A stretch of 64,000 nt of DNA, from the NCBI GenBank assembly GCA_025345505.1, contig JANVCC010000030.1, forward strand, positions 13,155,913-13,219,912, read 5' to 3'. Source of the DNA: Todiramphus chloris collaris (Eukaryota > Chordata > Aves > Coraciiformes > Alcedinidae). Below the pieces are notes generated by a model. It made no database searches. It saw only the letters and a program-made list of their open reading frames with translations, and was not told where the DNA came from. The translations under genes were made by a program, and so were the position numbers. Below are positions 26,501 to 39,430 of this stretch, piece by piece (within the stretch, counting starts at the first letter, position 1; the number at the start of each line of letters is the position of its first letter).

Positions 26501-28480
26501 AGGTACGTTGAGCTATGGGGCTTCCACATCCTCCCTTGCTCCTTCACTCAATGACACTGACTGTGCCTTTCATTACTCCCTGGCCTGTATGTGGCTGAGG
26601 CAGGTTTGGTGCCAAGATTTCTGCACCCCTCTGTGCAGAACTCCAGGAGATTGCATCTAACTCTTTCTTTTAGCCCACTTTTGTGTTGTGTGTGTGTGTT
26701 GTGTTGCATGGGACTGCACGGTGACTGTCAACCCAACGGCTGACACCTCTGTTGATGATCTGGCTTCCTGAGTTTCACTGCTTTCTCAGTCTTGAAATGT
26801 GCAAGCTTTATAAACAACAATTTTAGATTTTTCTTAAATGAATAGTTTACAGGAATTGAAAAACATATTAAGTAATGTAACTGCAACACGATTCAACACT
26901 GTAACTATCAGCCACATTTTCAAATAAAGGAAACAAGTTACTTTATCTAATCTATTTTATGATGGAGATTGTTTTCTTTAATCTGTGAAATTTTAAGACT
27001 GTGAAATGAGTACCTTTCAGTACATAATGCTTTCTTTGGTTATTCTCAGGGTGAAAAACATGGGCAGTCAGCTACTTCCTTTATCCCATGTACAGTGATA
27101 CCCTAGAGGTTCTTAACTTGTGAGTTTTGATAACTGTTGTGAACTTTAAAGTATTTTTATTCTGGGATGAGTTTTTCCTTGTCCTGCTAGCTTTTCCCTA
27201 TTCCTATGTCAATAAAAATGATTTTTGCCCCTGGTCAGTACAAGCTTTCAACATTTTCCCAGACATTCACTCTTTAACTGCAACTCTTCTGGGTCTTAAC
27301 TTCAGTGTATTAATTGTGACAAGCTATTATGACACACACTTTGCAGTGCTTAATGTCTGTCAGACTTTGTGAGAGTCTGTTGTGGACCTTGTTTGTTTAG
27401 CTCACGTTAAAAGTGCTCTGCCACCAGTGTCCTGTCATTGTGCTTTTCATTGTTCTTGGCATCACTAGTAGTGCTGTGAAGAAACCACTGACAGAGGTTG
27501 AGATTATAAACTTCTCCTGCTGATAACATCAGTATTACATTTTATAGTTTTTGCCATATTTTTGCTGGTGCTTCTGTTAGGCATTTCTGAAAAGATGGTA
27601 TGTGTAGACTGAACATCTGTACATCCTCACTTACTAGCAGCAGTAGCCCAGTGCCTATTGTCCTACCAAAAGGCTCCTAACACAAGAATGTTGATTTCAG
27701 ACTCTTGTGAGAACAGGAATATGTTTTTCTGTCAGGGTTTTGAATTTATCCCCTAACATAGTTTTTACTTTTTTTTAACCCTTTGGGAGATTTTTGTTTG
27801 TGTCTTCAGGCTTGTTATGCAGAAACTATGGACATGATCTCAGATACTTTGTATTTTCCTGCTTCTTGAGAAATTCATCCATCTATTCCTTACATAGAGA
27901 AATCATCCAGTTCCTGGTAATTTCACCCACAGAATGTCAAGTCACTTTTCTCTTTGGCAAACTCTCTGTAACAAAATTTCTTGCAGCAATTTGGATCAGG
28001 GATGCCAGGCCCATTTCTGTTGTCTTTCCCTAATTTTATTTTTAGATATTAAGGTCACATACATTTTCTTCTTGCTCTTTGTGCCACCTCAAGTCCAGCC
28101 TTAGTGCCCCCAGTTACTAAGCACATTTCAGCTTGTGAATTTTCTGTTTGTGATGGTAGTTGTGGGAGTGAAGTTAAAAAGCATAGCAATGTATCGTGTG
28201 ATTTCCACTTCTGAGTATTATATATTTGAAGCCTCACTCAAAGGAATTGGCTGCTACTTTGTTCCCAATCTATGAACAGTTCTTGTGCTTTGGCCATCCT
28301 AATTCCTGACATTCCCTCTTAATGTCTTACAGTTTATTCTTACTGTTGAATTAACGAAGTCCCAGAGCTGAAATTAAACATTTGCTTTCTCAAGAATATG
28401 CACAGCCTTCTTAGGTGCTGTGGGTTTCTGGAGAATGCACATTCCTGATTACAGTCAGGTTGTAAAACCTCTCTATGAAG
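20600..28480. other. Intergenic region, no gene recognised
   Basis: About 7.9 kb of AT-rich DNA with scattered open frames of at most about 130 codons and no recognised domain. One exon-like segment with canonical splice borders at 23108-23270 is discussed as a finding. A (TG)n-rich stretch lies near 26682-26707. Confidence 0.55.
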
Positions 28481-28489
28481 TGACTTGAA

Positions 28490-29480
28490 AGGAAAACAAT
28501 TTTCACTGGGGTCCTGAACAAAACCAGGCCTTTGAACAGATCAAACGAGAGGTCGTACATGTAGTAGCCCTTGGGCCAGTCTGAACAGGACAGGACATTA
28601 AAAATGTGCTCTATACTGCAGCTGGGAATAACGGTCCTACCTGGAGCCTCTGGCAGAAAGCACCAGGGGAAACTTGAGGTTGACCCCTAGGATTTTGGAG
28701 ACGAGTCTACAAAGGCTTTGAGGCCAACTATACTCCAACTGAAAAAGAAATATTGGCAGCATATGAAGGAGTTCGAGCTGCTTCAGAAGTGATCAGTACT
28801 GAAGCACAGCTCCTCCTGGCACCACGGTTACCAGTCCTAAACTGGACATTCAAGGGTAAGTTCCATTCCACAGATCATGCCACCGGTGCCACATGGAGTA
28901 AGTGGGCTGCATTAATCACAGAGAGAGCTCGAATAGGGAATCTCAGTCATCCAGGAATCTTAGAGGTGATCATGGATCAGCCAGAAGGTAAAGACTTTGA
29001 TATGCCACCAGAGCAGGTGGTGACACGTGCTGAAGAAGCCCCACCATATAATCAGTTATCAGATAATGATAAGCAATATGCTCTGTTTACTGATCTTGAC
29101 ATCTTGTAGGAAACCATTGGGAGTGGTTTGCTGTTTGGAGTCCCACATGACAAATAGCAGAAGCAGCTGAGGGAAAAGGTGAATCAAGTCAGTTTGCAGA
29201 GGTAAAAGCCATCCAACTGGCCTTAGATATTGCTGAACGAGAAAAATGGTCAGTGCTCTATCACTACACTGACTTATGGATGGCAGCAAATGCCCTGTGG
29301 GGATGGTTAAAACAGTGGAAGCAGAATAACTGTCAGCACAGAGGTAAACCCATTTGGGCTGCCAAACTGTGTCAAGATGTTGCTGCTCAGATAGAAAAAC
29401 CAGTTGTAAAAGTCCATCACATTGATGCCCACATACCCAAAAGGTGAGCCACTGAGGAACATCAAAACAACCAGCTTAGA
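28490..29480 (+). pseudogene. Endogenous retrovirus pol remnant (end of RT and RNase H)
   Basis: An old retroviral pol piece. The 5' part (about 28508-28560) encodes an RT-tail signature around FHWGPEQNQAFEQIK. A connection segment follows, with YTPTEKEILAAYEGVRAA at about 28730. The RNase H part at about 29180-29447 has FAEVKAIQLALDIAE, YTDLWMAANALWGW and HHIDAH, which include the acidic catalytic positions of retroviral RNase H. It is dead: three in-frame TGA codons occur before 28700, a TAG at 29107, and the frame changes before the RNase H part. I found no integrase after it and no flanking LTRs. Similarity in my memory is to avian class III (ERV-L-like) pol, but the class is uncertain. 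Confidence 0.82.
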
Positions 29481-32400
29481 TGGGGGATGAGATATTCACC
29501 TTGCCAGTGGGTTTCACTGCTAACTTCGCAGCAGGGGAATGTAGAGACTTTGGAAGGCAGTGTCTAGGGGCTATCTGAACACTCTGATGCTACCCATGTT
29601 CTTTGGGCTCTTCTTTCACTACACCCCACACTGTACTTCCTGCTCTCCATTCACTCTTTCCAATCCTCCTCACCCAGACTACTAAAAGAACATGATAACT
29701 ATGGAGGGTGCACTGGTGGTAACTTAGTATAAGAAAAGACATAAATGATGACATGATGCAGGAATTTTGAAGTATCTATTATTCAGTGTAGCTTTTCACT
29801 GGTGCTGATTCAACTCAAGAGAGAGACCGTTTAAGCACCCAGCTGCAGGTGACAGCCAAGCTCTGCTGTAGTTTTGTTAAAGCTCTGTGATGTTCTTAAA
29901 TGCAAATCACCTCTGGAAAGGATTCAACTGTTGAGTAGAGCTGTCTGTAAACATTGCTGTAAACTTAGCGTTGAATTTGTATGAGGACCAGAAGTGCTTT
30001 TATGTTGAAATATAAAGTATTTGTAATTAAATCATTGTGGTGCATTGGAACTTACTGAATTTAAAATGGAGGATAATGTTACTAAAAAGAAGTGAGAACT
30101 ACTGAAAATCAGGCTGAGCTGGACCAGGTCCTGGCATGCCTTGTAGCACTGGCAGTGGTCTGCTCCAGCACAGCCCCATATCTGCAGGCTTGCTGGGCTG
30201 GAAGGGAAATCAGGGCAGTAAGAGGTTTCACAAAAGCAATAGCTGTCACAAATAATCCAGCCTGTCACTCCACACAGCATATTAAATACTGTTCCAGGGC
30301 CTACACACTTCTGCTCAGCCTCCTTTCCAGCTTCATCTGCACTTGCCCTCCGCCCTACCCTCCCACACCCGCTCCCATCCACTCATCCTGCTAGAGACTG
30401 TCTCTCTCACTGCCTTTGCCCACTCCTCTTATCATCTTGCTGCTCACTGAAGAAGGTTAATGATAAGATGTGTGTAAAGATGGTTGTGCTCAAGGGCTGG
30501 AATGTTATGCCCATTGAGGCTCCAGCTGTTCTCAGTTCTGTTGATAGATATCTTCCCTTGGATTAGGCAAGACACAGGCGTGGCACAAGGTGGAGAGAAC
30601 TGGTCATTTACTGACCATGTCATCCAGTCAGGGACCTTGTCCACCAAATGCCTACCAGGCAGTTCAAAGCAGCACATTTCATTTTGAAGTCTACAAAAAA
30701 ATTGATTGAAGGGCAGGAGTCCCCCATTCTCCCGGTACTTGTCCAGGGTTACAGATCTCCAGCTCCTGAACTGGCTGACCTCTGACAGTGGGGAAACTTG
30801 CAGGTTATGGGGAAAAAGCTGAAGTGATCCCAGGCCAGGTGCTGGTGAGGGATGACAGCAGTCACCTCTGGTTGGCTCAACTGGCTTCCCTAGTCTCCTG
30901 CTCCTCCAGGTGCTGCTTTCCCTCCTGACCATCACCTTGTCATCACTTAGCTGCCCATGGTCACGGCCCAGGGCACCTGTCTCCATTGCAGCATCAGAGA
31001 GCTGACAGGTTAAAAGGTATACACCCTGGTGCTGATGACTGGAGTGATGCAACAGTTCTTGTAAGTGGAGTGACTAACCCTTCAGCCCATCTTTTGTTTG
31101 TTTATTTTTTATAACCAGTGTCAACCACAGCCTCAGGTCTCTGAGCTGTAGTAGAATGGTCATCCTTTAATAATATGGCTCAGAAGGGTTTTCAAGGTTG
31201 CAGGTGTTACTCCAGGGAAAGATGCACAAGTGGGTTTATCACTTTTTAAAGCACTGCAGTTCTGTCCAGGAAAAGTGAGTCCATGTCACAGAACTGCAGA
31301 GGAGGCTGCTTTGTTTCATATTTGCAGCATGGTGGGAGTGTGTGAATTCAGAGAGCCTAAAATATTTAATATTGATGGATATGAGAGGAAACTGCTGCCT
31401 AACACTATATGGTGCTCATCTCTGCTCAAGTTACAGTTAAGGCAAATATTGCCAAGTTGTCTGATGCCAGGACTGTCCACTAGTTTTTTTGTCTTTTGAT
31501 TCTATTTCATGGTCAGGCTCTCCTGGGTAGCAATATTAGTGCCGCAAGCGTATGACAGGCTGTGTGCCACGCTCCAGGGAAACTGTTTATCCTGGCAAAA
31601 GGAAAAAGCAGAAACTAGAGACAAAGAAAGCCTTGTGCAAAAATTTGGTGGATTTCGCATCACCCCAAATATGAAAAGCAAAAGCTGATGTTATTTCCCT
31701 TCTGTTCAAACAAATTGTTTGGGAGACTGGTTTGCGTCAAAGGTTTGGCCTAAATTGTCCCTGTTGGTGCTCCAGTGTGTGAAACAGTGAATCGATGGCA
31801 AGTAGCAGAGGAATCTGACAGTTATGGGATTAAATTTTGAAAAAATATTGTCCACTGCACCAGCATAGCACATTTGTGGAAACTATTTCTGTACTTTTGA
31901 GGAGGTGTGGAAAACCCTGAACGACAGGAGGTGACAGAAAGGGAGATGTTCACTGTCTGTCCAATAGAAGGGCTGGCAGGTGTCAAATGCAACTAAAAGG
32001 GAGATTGCTCTGAACAATCAGAGGTGACTGCAATGCACATGCCCTGTTGGTGAGCAGTGACTCATCACAGGACTTGTGCTAAACATTTATTCCTGTTCAA
32101 AAAGCAATTTGGTACATTTTCTACAAAAAAAAAGTACTCCTGGATTCTTTAATACCAACACAGTGTCTCTGGTTTCTCCTGTTTTTAGAAACTTTCTGAA
32201 GGCTTCTGCTATCCTGTGCTCTCAGAAACAACATGAGACTAGCTGCACTTTCATCTGACACACTATGGCTGTGCTTCAGTTTTATGCCACTTACTCAGAA
32301 TTAAATTATTTTAATATTTATCTTTAGTTTGAACATTTACTATTACAATCTTATATTTTCCATTTGAACGATTTGCCCTCCCTTTCAGACAGTGCCCTGA

Positions 32401-33059
32401 CCAACTGTCTGCTGAGACATAACTTGGGAAACTAGAAAAAGATGCTCCTCCAAGCAACTTGTAATCTTGGAGTATGAGCCAAAATGCATTAATGTCATTA
32501 ACTTGCCTTTGATTAAAAGTCTTGTTGCTGGCTTTTTTCAAAGCTTAATATATTCATTTACCAGATGTCTTCAGGTGAGAAAAATGCATTAGGAACAGGA
32601 AATCGGATTTTCTTCAGTAATATAAAGTAATTTCTGGTTGAAAAAGGAAGAGATAATACACTAATTGAATTGGGGTTACACACACTTCCTTTAATGCACT
32701 GTTAAGGAGCCGTGTATTGTCAGATGTGAGATCTGCATTCGAGTCCTTGCTGTCAGGGCAGCCTTGAATGGGGAATTGTGGGTAACCCAAGGTTAAGAAC
32801 TGTCTACCCTTAAAATCCTTTTGCTGTAATTGTCATTATCTGCCCACTTCTTTTTTATCTTCAGTACCTCCATTATATTTATAATTGTGAACTGCTGTAT
32901 TAATAATGTTTGCAGCTGAATTACATTGAAAAATTCAAGAAACTTCGGTGCCATGAAGGAACAGATTTATGGAGATATGGAGACAGATGAGTTCCAATGT
33001 GTGAAAATGCAGTTAATGTACCTGCAAAAATCACCCTGAACTCAAATATTCAGTGAGAG
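29481..33059. other. Intergenic region, no gene recognised
   Basis: No retroviral integrase or LTR could be seen right of the pol remnant. A 202-codon minus-strand frame (30444-31052) is the only long one and is treated as a finding. The rest looks like unique AT-rich DNA. Confidence 0.5.
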
Positions 33060-33178
33060 AGAGAAAGAGGTGTCTAGGGCTGCATATGCAGCCTGCTCAA
33101 GGTGAACTTGCTTTAGCAGGAGGGTTGGACTAGATGATCTCCAGAGGTTCCTTCCAACCCCTACCGTTCCGTGATATG
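33060..33178 (+). mobile_element. CR1 3'-end fragment
   Basis: Plus orientation: 'gagggttggactagatgatc' then 'tccagaggttccttccaacc' and a decayed 'gttccgtgatatg' end. This is the characteristic CR1 3' UTR. The left edge is approximate. Confidence 0.9.
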
Positions 33179-33586
33179 CAGAAACACACTGCAGAACAAA
33201 ACGATGGTGTGCTTTTGAGAGTAGGACCTGTATAAGGAATATTGAGTTTACTTCTAAGTGTTTGTTAGAGCTCATGGATTTAGGGGAGCCTTCTGAGCCT
33301 TAGAGGGAATGAAAATGGAGTGTTTGTGACTCAGCCAAAAGCCACTTAAGAAAGCAGTATTTCCACCTTCAGGGAATAATTAAATCAATTTGAAATCTTA
33401 AGTTTATTGTTGGAAGCACAGGCAGCCTAATGGAGAGATTTTCAAGTTCAAGTGATGTCACAGAGGTAAAGTGGTATGGTATTCAGCAGTACTGAACTTC
33501 CAAAGAGATCCATGGTGATCCACACAATTAATATGGACTTATTTAAGCCTCTCTCTTTAAAAAATAGCAGCCTAAATTATGACTGT

Positions 33587-33612
33587 CTACCTACCTACCT
33601 ACCTACCTACCT
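33587..33612. repeat. (CTAC)n microsatellite
   Basis: Six and a half perfect CTAC units. Confidence 0.95.
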
Positions 33613-33762
33613 TTCTTTTGTCATATTTGGTGGTAACCAATACAGTCAATAGTACACTTCAGTTGAGGACTTGCTCTTCCTCAGCCATTATTCCTTTAAG
33701 ACCTACAGGTCTCCAGTCTGACCTCATGAATAGGAAATTCTCAGTCAGAAATTCTTTCCAGA

Positions 33763-35236
33763 ATGAGGCAAAAGAAGAGACATGACTTAAGGGTGTCATT
33801 GATCTACCTGGATCCTCAAACTGCTAGAGGAGGGGACAATGACTGGCAATTTAGGCATTCAACAAGCTGTGTGCTTTGTCTTCAAGGAGACAATCCAGCA
33901 CCTTGGGTCAGAATTAATCAGAAATGTTACATAGATAATATTTGCTCTAATGCAAATGTTGCCACTTTGCAAAAAGCCATGAAGACTTACAGAGAAAGCC
34001 GTATCATCTAGGAGAGGGAGCCATATCATCCTGGGAGAGGAGAAATCACATAAACCACCATTGAATGATTTTCTAATCAGGAAGATGATTCCCAGGAACA
34101 GAAATCAACATACCACAGGGGCACATGCAACAAGCTGAGAGGATGATTGCTTTGTACTGTTGCCTGTGCCTACCACTAATCCAAGCTGCAACAGGGACTA
34201 ATTCCCATAAACATACACAGGAGGAAGGAAAATTAAGAGATCTACTGCCAGAGGAAGGTCCAGACTGTTGTCAGATATTGTCATGAGAGCCATGGAGACT
34301 CAGAATGGTGTGTGATCTAAGGCAGGATCTGCCACGGCTGACTGGTAGCTAAGGCAAGGAAGGGATGACCCAGAGGAGACCTGGTGTCTGCCAGAAGAAG
34401 GGATCTATTTCACAGGTATTTTCCTACTTCATCTTTTTAATAATAATAATTCATTTTAATAATAATTTGTAACATTGCAGTTATCAGAATTCACCATTCT
34501 TCTTTTAATTCTGAGCTTCTTTAGCAACTGATGTGCACTCAGGTGACTCAAGGGAGGTGCCCCTGAAAAGACAAATTCATGCCAGGCAATGTTAAGTGTA
34601 AGCCCTGTGGGATGCCAACAGACTAAGTCTGGAAGTCCCAGGGGGCCCACTAAATTGCAAGGAGTTTTCAGAGGTTTTATCATCAAGTACCAGGGAAAAC
34701 TTTAGAAGTTTCCCTGGATCCAGTGTTGTTCAGTGTCAGCAGATGAGTGCTGGGAACTTGGGAACAACCTACATACATTAACACTCAAAATCCCTCCAGA
34801 GGGATTTTTTGTATGTAGCTTGTTGCTGTGTAGCAGAGCATGCAGAGCTGACCATGCCACTATATAAGAATGAGGGAATAAGCTTTCTTGAAAATCCTGA
34901 TTGCAATAATTGTGCAATGTTATAAAAAAAAGGCAGTTGAAAAGACATAATTTCCTCTCTGCTTTAGAAAGCTTCATTTCTGTTTCCTTGTGATTTGAAT
35001 CTCAGGACATGATATTACACAGAATTACTGATTTTATTAGCACCAAAGCTGCTGGGATTACCACTCCTATTGTACACCTTCACTGGCTGTGGCTGCTTTT
35101 TTTTGTTATCACCCTCAAAAGAGACATTGGTACAACCTTACACAGAACACCCTGGAAAATATTCATTAGTCTTCTTGCTGGGCTCACAGTAATTATTTCT
35201 GCAGGAGTACCAGATAGAGAACATGATTCAGAGTAG
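33763..35236 (+). other. Unassigned open segments, possible retroviral env remnant
   Basis: Two plus-strand frames, 33763-34011 (82 codons) and 35009-35236 (75 codons), show composition unlike random sequence. The first is Cys/Trp-containing (STSCVLCLQGDNPAPW, then WVRINQKCYIDN). The second has two hydrophobic stretches (HLHWLWLLFFVITL and IFISLLAGLTVIISAG). A surface-unit piece followed by a transmembrane piece would fit a decayed env. They lie 4 kb right of a pol remnant on the same strand. I do not recognise either sequence with certainty. Confidence 0.3.
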
Positions 35237-36425
35237 CAGTGATTGACATGTTTAACTTGGGTACCATCTCCTAACCTCTTGTAAATACCTTTGGTTCTAT
35301 GCAGCTGTTTCCAGAAGAACCGGTTAAACAATTGCTTGAAGATCATATCCAGCAGATGTAGAAAGGCTGAGACAGAGCAGTCCTACAAGAGAAAGAGAGT
35401 TAAAAATATAAACAGCACAAATGGAATAATAATTAATACAAAGCAATTAAAAAAATAAAAAGAATCCAGGTATAATCCACGGGCTAAAACATGAAAAGCA
35501 GAAAAGGCTGCAAGAGAGCTGCAGGAGATCGTAGTTGACTGCATAGCACTATGGCAAAAGTATCTACAAAGCTGTTTTGTCAGATGACAAGAAACCATTT
35601 CCTGAAATTTTGCCTTCTTTGAATCTTAACTTTCTTGACAACCAATGGGTTCTTTTTTTTGTAGTCAAGTTAGGTGTTTCAGGTGTTTCCTAACAGTGCT
35701 TTAGCCATATATTTTTAGATGCTGCTAATCAGACTCCTGAAACTGAACCAGCCTCCTGGTGCCATGGTAAAAAAATAGTGGATCTTACCATGCAAATTTA
35801 TCTTGGATACTTCACTATGTTAAGAGAGCTGCTAGGAATTTAAGTAGAAAGAATAAAGGCAAGGCTGATGTGTGTTTGCTACTGGTTTATAATATTTTGC
35901 CCTGGCTCCTGAACCATCTCCCAGTTCTTCACGTGGAGGTCTTCACTTGTCAAGAGCTTGCATGATTTGCACATTCTTTGGTAAAGCAAGAACAGACAAC
36001 AGCTGCCCTTTCTAGGGATACCACAGGGCTCTCTCCCTGCAGGATGGCACAGGAGGACAGTGGTGGAGGAGTGGGACTCTATAAACCTGTCCTAAAGGTT
36101 TCACTGAAGTAAGAAAATCCCATGGAGTGTTCTGAATTCAGCAGATCTCTGAAAGAAACATCTGCCATTGAAAAACTTCCAGCTTGATCTTTTGCTGTCA
36201 TTCCAAGCACTTCTTAGCACTGCCTGTGAGACAGGATACTTTGTTCAGACATGAAGAAACAGAGCTTTATGAGACATTACTATTCCCTACTGCTCTTCAC
36301 ATTTATTTGCTTTGGAAAATCAGAGATTCTGCAAATCATTGTTTGCTGAAGTCATCTGGAGTTGATGACTGCACATGTGGTAATGGCTGATGTACTCCAC
36401 ACTCACTCCCCTCCCGCCTGAAGAT

Positions 36426-36567
36426 TAAAGGCAACCCCAGTTCTGCAATTGGATGAAGACAACGCGGTCTGGGCTCTCCGCAACCTCTTCTTGGCAGGAA
36501 CAGAAATCGCAAGGACCACTTTGCACTGGGCACTGCTCCATATTTTGACTTATCCCAGAGAAGAGGG
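36426..36567 (+). pseudogene. Orphan CYP2 exon 6 relic
   Basis: A solitary copy of the CYP2 I-helix exon. It is open in one frame as KATPVLQLDEDNAVWALRN, then LFLAGTEIARTTLHWALLHI and LTYPRE. The family's AGTET motif is here AGTEI-A, so the catalytic threonine pattern is altered. A plausible acceptor (cctgaag) precedes it, but the donor is gone: the sequence runs 'cccagagaagagggaag' with no GT. I found no other P450 exon within about 3 kb on either side. It is closer in sequence to a different CYP2 copy than to the intact gene at 8920. Confidence 0.8.
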
Positions 36568-36660
36568 AAGACTAATGAAGTCAAACACAAAACCACTTGG
36601 ATTGTGTTTTCCCAGAGAACGCACTAAGGTCAGCACAAAGTGTAAAAGTAAAAACTTGTA

Positions 36661-38414
36661 AAACTGCATCCAACTGCAAATTCATACTTTCTGTGAGCTG
36701 ACAAACACATCTTTGATTTACTGAGAATCATGGACTCAGCCAGGCCCGTTAGTTTTGTCTTGCTTCCTTGCACCTTGGCAAGAAGTATTTACTCTTTCTT
36801 CCTCTCTGTGAGAGTCAGAATGAAAGCAGGGTGGTCTGGGCATGAAACAGCTCCACGACAGCAGAAAGTGAGGCATCCCTGCAACTGTGCTGCTGAGCAC
36901 AACCAGTTGCCCAGGCCTCTCCCGGGGTGCTCCTGATGAGACAGCAGTGCTGCCAGCTGCACATTCAGTGAGAGAGGGGAAACTCCCATCCTTAACATCC
37001 AGCTGCATGCAACATGAGATCAAAATAATTTTTCCCTTGCAGGCCACCACTATCCTCCTCTAGTGACCCTCTGCCAAGAAGTGGCAGACACCCTGAAAGG
37101 TTTGATTTGGGGGAGATAACAGAACTGCCAATTCCCAGGCTTTTTTGCATTGTCTCTTGGATTGTTTTGCAATGCTTTGTTGTCTTTCACAGCGTTTCTC
37201 AAGAATATCAAATTTATTAGATTTGTTTTCAGTCTTTCATAAAGTTCTCCCATTATATCTCTCCATCCCCGAGTCATCCATAGACATACTACCTATACAA
37301 TCTTATTAGGGCATTAGCTGAGAACATTTTAGTGCATTAGAAGGAAACAATCACCAGAATGTAATATAATTTCTGTAGTGGGTAGTTCTCTGTCTATTGT
37401 CACTGGAGTGCTTAACTGGGAATGTATTTGTGACAGCAACAGCCCTAGGAGCTCAAGTAAAAGGGACTCCAAAGCAGAGAGGATACAGATAAAGATTAGT
37501 GCTGTGGCTAAAATGATCAGGGAGTGCCAAACAGAGTGATCCTGCCTCTTTGGTCCTTGGCCATGTTCTCACTGTGCTTAGTGAGAAAGCAGCCAGCAGG
37601 TGAGTGTGTTCAGACTACTGAGCCAGCAGAAAACTATTCCTGCAACTAAAACTGAAAGGCTTTCCACCAGATCAGCCAGATGAATCCAGTCACTTTATAG
37701 CTCCATGGTTGCTAGATTCAACCCCAGTGAATGGGAAACCATCTTTTTTATAGGTACATGACAGACAGGCTATAACATGCAACTACATGAAGCAGCTTGC
37801 TCAGCATCACAGAGATCTGTGGCACAGCAGGGAATTGAACCAGCTCTCTAAAGAATAAGCTAACACCCAGTCCAGGGTACTACCCTTGTTCTCACAGTGA
37901 TGGGTGAAAGGTGCTCAGCCTCAGCTCACCTCATTGTTCCTGCTCACCATGTGCAGTTCAGGGGACACACTCCATTGGTGGTTGGTGGCTCTGGGGCTAG
38001 CAGGTCACAGCTGAGTAAGGAGAGAACATGAGGAAAAATCAGTCAATTTTTTTGTGGGTGTTTTTGTATTCCTCTGTGTCTGAAGTTCTCTGATATTGCT
38101 AAACATCCAGAGAGCCCAAAGCGAGCTGCCTCCAGGACTGACACCTCTCCTCTTAACTGGCAAGCTGTGGACATTGGAGTTCCAAAATTCCCCGTGAAAC
38201 GCTCTTGAAGGTACTGAGACTTTTTATAGTTTTATGACTCATTCAGGTGTAGACTTCTAATGTATCCTTGGCTAGAATGTAAAAGCATCTTTCTGCTCTG
38301 TCTGAACTATGAGCTTTCTAGGCAGAACTTCAAGTCCTGTGTCTCCCTGTTGGACTGTAGAGGGGATTAGCAGTGAATAGAAAGGGCCTGTAGCAAGTTG
38401 CAAATGTTGCAAAT
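36661..38414. other. Intergenic region, no gene recognised
   Basis: No coding signal or repeat family seen between the orphan P450 exon and the next CR1. Open frames at 36736-37050 are short and overlapping on both strands. Confidence 0.55.
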
Positions 38415-38439
38415 CCAGTTAGTACAATACAAGACACAA

Positions 38440-38627
38440 GAAGGGAGGAAAGGAAACAGGCTGTCCAGGGAGGTGGTGGAAGCCCCATCCCTGGAGACAG
38501 TCAATGTCAGGCTTGATGAGGCTCTGAGTGACCTGATCTAGCTGATGATGTCCGTGCTCACTTCTGGGGGCATGGGCTAGATGACCTTTAGAGGTCCCTT
38601 CCAACCCGAGGCACTCTGTGATTCTAT
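38440..38627 (+). mobile_element. CR1 3'-end fragment
   Basis: Plus orientation: 'ctgtccagggaggtggtgga', 'ctggagacagtcaatgtcag', then 'agaggtcccttccaacccga' and a 'tgtgattctatg' end. This is a well-preserved CR1 3' end, and among the younger CR1 pieces in the window. Confidence 0.93.
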
Positions 38628-38988
38628 GTGTACATCAAAACCATATGCAAGCATGATCTTTACTCATCTCTCTCTGCTTTAAGCTTTAAAACCCCTGAAA
38701 AAGACATTCAGAAACCCTTTCCTCCTATCCCATATACTCACAGGCTACATGATGTTGTTTCTACCCAAAATCCTGTATCTTTGAGCAAGGTGACACTGTC
38801 TTGTCTTCCTTCCCTCTGTGCCACCAGCTCTTTCTCAACTATCCAGAGCTGAAGAGTTAAAAACTGGTCTCTAATTTGCCAGACTTGATTTGCAGAACTA
38901 CTGACAACCCAAACTCCGCCGGCAACCACTAGGATCTGTAGGAGCTGAGTACTTCCCAGGTAGCTCATGATACTCGACATTGGTCTGA

Positions 38989-39024
38989 GTATCCCATCTG
39001 AGACATGTATCCCATCTGAGAAAG
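38989..39024. repeat. 18-bp tandem duplication
   Basis: Two adjacent copies of gtatcccatctgagacat, the second ending in changed bases (gagaaa). Confidence 0.85.
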
Positions 39025-39368
39025 GTTCGGCTTAACGGCCTCAGGGTGCTAGGCTTCACAAGCACAATGCTCGGTGCAATGGTGAGCAAACATTACCATC
39101 TAATGGCTGCACGTGTTAATTACAACTATAATTTCTACTTTAACGGTGACAGCTGCTCCTTGTGTCAGTACTGATACACTGAAAAAGCTGTGTGGCTGGA
39201 AAATAAATAAACATGGGAAGATAATAAAGGCAATATTTATGATTTTGCAGTACCCATCAATCACATCTGGTGGGGTGATGTAGATGACAGAAACCCCACT
39301 GAAGTATTTCTGAGTAACTTGACACGGTGGTTGCACCGATGGCTGTGTGCACTGCGGATACACCAGCA

Positions 39369-39430
39369 AGCCATGAATAATAAGGAAATGTTAATGTTAA
39401 GCCATAAATAATAAGGAAATGCATTAATAA
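39369..39430. repeat. 31-bp tandem duplication
   Basis: Two adjacent copies of a unit starting agccatgaataataagg, at 39369 and 39400, with a few mismatches. Confidence 0.9.
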
